The notes under the pieces were generated by a model, which was not told the origin of the DNA, searched no databases, and saw only the letters and a program-made list of their open reading frames with translations. Shown piece by piece: positions 5,461 through 7,337 of a DNA stretch of 7,337 nt; the stretch's first letter is position 1; every line of letters begins with the position of its first letter. The position numbers were made by a program, and so were the translations under genes. The DNA lies in NCBI GenBank assembly GCA_038062375.1, contig JBBTXG010000010.1:1-7337 (forward strand), written 5' to 3'. This DNA comes from JBBTXG01 sp038062375 (lineage in GTDB: Bacteria > Patescibacteriota > Minisyncoccia > Minisyncoccales > UBA10102).

Positions 5461-6438
5461 ATGACTAGAGCCGAACTAATTAAAAAACTTGAAGGTGAAC
5501 GTAAATCACGCGTTATTTCCTACGCTACCGGCGATAGGCCGCCTTTTGCTACAAAAATTGCGGGCGACGTCATTCCGCTTCTTGGTAATCTGCTTGACAG
5601 TATCGGCAAAGTCAAGAAAATCAGTTTGCTTTTATACACAAGCGGCGGCGATATGCTTGCGCCAATTCGTATTGTAAAACTAATCCGCAACCATTGTGAT
5701 GAATTTGAGGTACTAGTTCCGTATAAAGCGCATAGCGCGGGAACGCTTATTTGTCTTGGCGCTGATACTATTGTAATGGGCAAACTGGGCGAACTTACGC
5801 CGGTTGACCCGACCACTGGCCACCCATTTAATCCGCAGAACCCCGCTAACCCCCAGCAGAAACTTGAAGTGAGCGTGGAAGACCTTAATTCATACTTACT
5901 TTTTGCAAAAGAAAAAGCGGAAGTGAAAAGTGAACAGATGATTGACGCTTATAAGCTTCTCGTGGACAAATTACACCCGCTATCTATTGGTAATGCTTAT
6001 CGAGCATATCGCATGACTCGTTTACTCACCGAGCGATTACTTTGGCTACATATGGACAAGAAAAAAGACGACGAATTAATTAAAAAAATAATCAAAGAAA
6101 TAACAGGTGATATTACGATTCATGCTTACCCCATTGATCGGGATGAAGCCGCCGATCTTGGTTTGAAAATAGAAAAAGCGCAGGACGGACTTGATAAGAT
6201 TATGCGAGAGTTATACGAGGCATACGCTACGGAAATGAAGCTCGGTCAGCCGTTCCACCCGAACGAATTACTAGCAGGAAAAGATATGGCCGACATTGAC
6301 AGGGCCGGAGCGTATCTCGAAACAGCGGATTCATCGTATCAGTTCACTTTTTCAGGGAAAGTAAAAAAAGATATTAGAAATAATCAGCCCGCGATTGATA
6401 TCAATTTTGAATCGCAGTCGTGGGTAAAGAAAAACTAA
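5461..6438 (+). CDS. SDH/SppA-like ClpP-fold serine protease
   Basis: 325 residues, no signal peptide or membrane helix, so cytoplasmic. It resembles the SDH family of Clp-fold serine proteinases, named after a Pseudomonas protein that degrades serine dehydratase, and more distantly SppA/ClpP. Visible elements: the strand-turn LLLYTSGGD (56-64), like the oxyanion-forming GG of ClpP-fold enzymes; AHSAGT (90-95) with the probable nucleophile Ser92; LGELTPVDP (109-117); and ITIHAYPIDRDEAADLGL (218-235), whose His221 is a candidate catalytic base and which matches the Ala-x-x-x-Gly-Leu segment of SppA-like proteases. A helical, charged stretch (140-215) separates the halves. The gene has its own promoter and Shine-Dalgarno and is followed after one base by a VapB-like gene, so it heads a likely operon with a toxin-antitoxin pair. 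The substrate is unknown; the antitoxin is an inference from context. Confidence 0.85.
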   Translation: MTRAELIKKLEGERKSRVISYATGDRPPFATKIAGDVIPLLGNLLDSIGKVKKISLLLYTSGGDMLAPIRIVKLIRNHCDEFEVLVPYKAHSAGTLICLGADTIVMGKLGELTPVDPTTGHPFNPQNPANPQQKLEVSVEDLNSYLLFAKEKAEVKSEQMIDAYKLLVDKLHPLSIGNAYRAYRMTRLLTERLLWLHMDKKKDDELIKKIIKEITGDITIHAYPIDRDEAADLGLKIEKAQDGLDKIMRELYEAYATEMKLGQPFHPNELLAGKDMADIDRAGAYLETADSSYQFTFSGKVKKDIRNNQPAIDINFESQSWVKKN

Positions 6439-6439
6439 T

Positions 6440-6751
6440 ATGAGCGGTATAACTCTAACACTTGGAACATATACAACAACAATGCCCGCAGATATATTGC
6501 CGGGGGATTTATTATTTCCATCTGGCATTTATCTGGAGCCTGAAAATACTTCGAGCGCAAACATTTGGTCGTTTTTGCGGGTAAAATATCCCCGCCCCGC
6601 TTTGCCCGATTACCCAGAAACTTATCGGGAAAGTTTTATTGGTGTATTAACTGAGGATGAAGCGAGAGAAATGAGAGAAAAACTTAATTTATTTAAGAAA
6701 CGCTTCAATGATGACTTTGCGAGAAAACACCAAATATTGTTTGGACACTAA
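6440..6751 (+). CDS. Small protein with VapB-like C-terminus, putative antitoxin
   Basis: 103 residues. The C-terminal half (about 65-103) is a charged helix, FIGVLTEDEAREM leading to KKRFNDDFARKHQ, resembling the toxin-wrapping tails of some VapB antitoxins. The N-terminal half (about 1-62) is rich in Pro, Thr and Gly (TLTLGTYTTTMPADILPGDLL onward) and I see neither an AbrB-like nor a ribbon-helix-helix DNA-binding domain. The start is one base after the protease stop, with no Shine-Dalgarno, suggesting translational coupling. Its 3' end overlaps the PIN toxin gene by 44 bases, as expected for an antitoxin-toxin pair. The antitoxin role rests on tail similarity and position; another toxin-associated function is possible. 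Confidence 0.7.
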   Translation: MSGITLTLGTYTTTMPADILPGDLLFPSGIYLEPENTSSANIWSFLRVKYPRPALPDYPETYRESFIGVLTEDEAREMREKLNLFKKRFNDDFARKHQILFGH

Positions 6752-7121
6752 TTTTATTATAAACCTATTAAATGGCATGGGAAATGCCATTTTGGTTTAT
6801 GAAGAAATCAAAAATGCTCCTCTCGCTATAACGGCTATTGCTTCAGTAGCTCTTTTTGAGATTTTGAGAGGTAAGGAACAAAACCAAAATAAGATACAGA
6901 GTTTTAACGAATTAAGGCAAAAACTAGAAGTATTGCCATTCGGCGAGAGAGAAGCCGAAGAAGCAAGCGAGATAGAGAAAATAATTGATCAAAAGGGATT
7001 ATCCAAGCTTGATATCGATGATTTGCTCATTGGGGCGACTGCAAAAACCAACGGCGCTATTCTTGTCTCTAATGATAGTGATTATCAAAGAATTGATGGG
7101 TTGCAATTGCGGAATTATTGA
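6708..7121 (+). CDS. vapC: VapC-type PIN-domain ribonuclease toxin
   Basis: 137 residues, the usual VapC length. PIN ribonucleases cut RNA, commonly tRNA or rRNA loops, with Mg ions held by acidic residues. All four are visible: Asp13 in YCLDTNFII, Glu51 in ALFEILRGK, Asp105 in DIDDLLIGATA, and Asp125 (with Asp123) in VSNDSDYQRI. The domain therefore looks catalytically intact. Two adjacent ATGs (6708, 6711) could start it; both lie inside the upstream antitoxin-like gene and lack a strong Shine-Dalgarno, so translation is probably coupled. The stop is TGA, showing that TGA terminates in this organism. Last gene of the protease-antitoxin-toxin operon. The window contains several tRNA genes, but nothing here indicates which RNA it cuts. 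Confidence 0.92.
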   Translation: MMTLRENTKYCLDTNFIINLLNGMGNAILVYEEIKNAPLAITAIASVALFEILRGKEQNQNKIQSFNELRQKLEVLPFGEREAEEASEIEKIIDQKGLSKLDIDDLLIGATAKTNGAILVSNDSDYQRIDGLQLRNY

Positions 7122-7175
7122 ATAGAATTAAAACTTAACCCATCGGCCACCCTTTTGTTTTAAAAATTTCCTCTG

Positions 7176-7199
7176 AAAAAAATCTGGGCGAAGCCCAAG
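7176..7199 (-). terminator. Rho-independent terminator for a gene beyond the right edge
   Basis: On the minus strand, stem TGGGC (7193-7197) and GCCCA (7185-7189) with a TTC loop is followed by GA and a run of seven T (plus-strand A-run 7176-7182). In the plus direction there is no T-run after the hairpin, so it cannot serve vapC. It implies a minus-strand gene to the right of the window that converges on the vapC operon. The rest of 7122-7337 shows no plausible gene. Confidence 0.6.
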
Positions 7200-7227
7200 C
7201 AGACGGAGAGAAAGGAAAGGACTTGGT

Positions 7228-7306
7228 GGGAAATACATTCCCGCGCCGCCAGACCTGCGCCCCGAAGCCTCGGCACAGGCGGGAAGCGGAGGCGGGCTAG
7301 TTTCCC
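7228..7306. repeat. GC-rich nested inverted repeat
   Basis: Nested arms share one centre: gggaaa (7228-7233) with tttccc (7301-7306); cccgc (7240-7244) with gcggg (7292-7296); cctg (7254-7257) with cagg (7276-7279); and ccga (7262-7265) with tcgg (7270-7273). The block is very GC-rich within AT-rich flanks and non-coding. It resembles palindromic intergenic repeats of Patescibacteria genomes, but shares no long match with the element at 77-178 and has no evident target duplication. Confidence 0.5.
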
Positions 7307-7337
7307 TCAAAATGGTTTCGCGCAAAGTTTAGAATAT

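Noticed and set aside
7119..7160. Reassignment of TGA (UGA=Gly) extending VapC
   Set aside because: VapC already has the full family length at the TGA, and the sequence after it gives no PIN-like residues, so TGA is read as stop.
7128..7325. 65-codon minus-strand open frame
   Set aside because: It covers the terminator hairpin and the GC-rich palindrome; the Pro/Ala/Gly-rich translation is typical of translated repeat DNA.
1..7337. CRISPR array
   Set aside because: No series of regularly spaced identical repeats exists; the repeats present are single pairs of direct or inverted repeats.

Overview
The window looks like a piece of a Patescibacteria (Candidate Phyla Radiation) genome. The main reason is the large von Willebrand factor A protein on the minus strand. 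Its C-terminus is a VirB2/TrbC-like pilin segment of a kind I associate with Parcubacteria-type genomes. Small, tightly packed genes, tRNAs wedged between or overlapping genes, and GC-rich palindromic intergenic repeats fit the same picture. This lineage call is inference. TGA is used as a stop (end of the PIN toxin gene), so nothing suggests the UGA=Gly code of Gracilibacteria.

Left part (1-2590), all minus strand: tRNA-Lys(CUU) with encoded CCA; a roughly 102-bp MITE-like palindromic element with 13-bp terminal inverted repeats, flanked by 12-bp direct repeats of the tRNA 5' end; a 693-residue secreted or membrane-anchored VWA protein with Ca-binding-like loops and a pilin-like tail; and tRNA-Arg(UCG) without CCA.

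Middle (2591-5387), plus strand: a class II CCA-adding enzyme (cca) divergent from tRNA-Arg, the two apparently sharing a palindromic promoter region; a class I SAM methyltransferase; tRNA-Pro(CGG), which overlaps the methyltransferase stop and directly abuts the ATG of a HIT-family hydrolase; then tRNA-Ala(CGC) with encoded CCA. Two of the four tRNAs lack a genomic CCA, and the enzyme that would complete them is encoded between those two.

Right part (5388-7337): a clear promoter with helically phased direct repeats drives an apparent three-gene operon. It encodes a ClpP-fold (SDH/SppA-like) serine protease, a small protein with a VapB-like C-terminus, and a VapC PIN-domain toxin. A protease genetically linked to a toxin-antitoxin pair is the most interesting candidate system here. 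The last ~200 bases hold no gene. They contain a minus-strand rho-independent terminator, presumably for a gene beyond the right edge, and a GC-rich nested inverted repeat.
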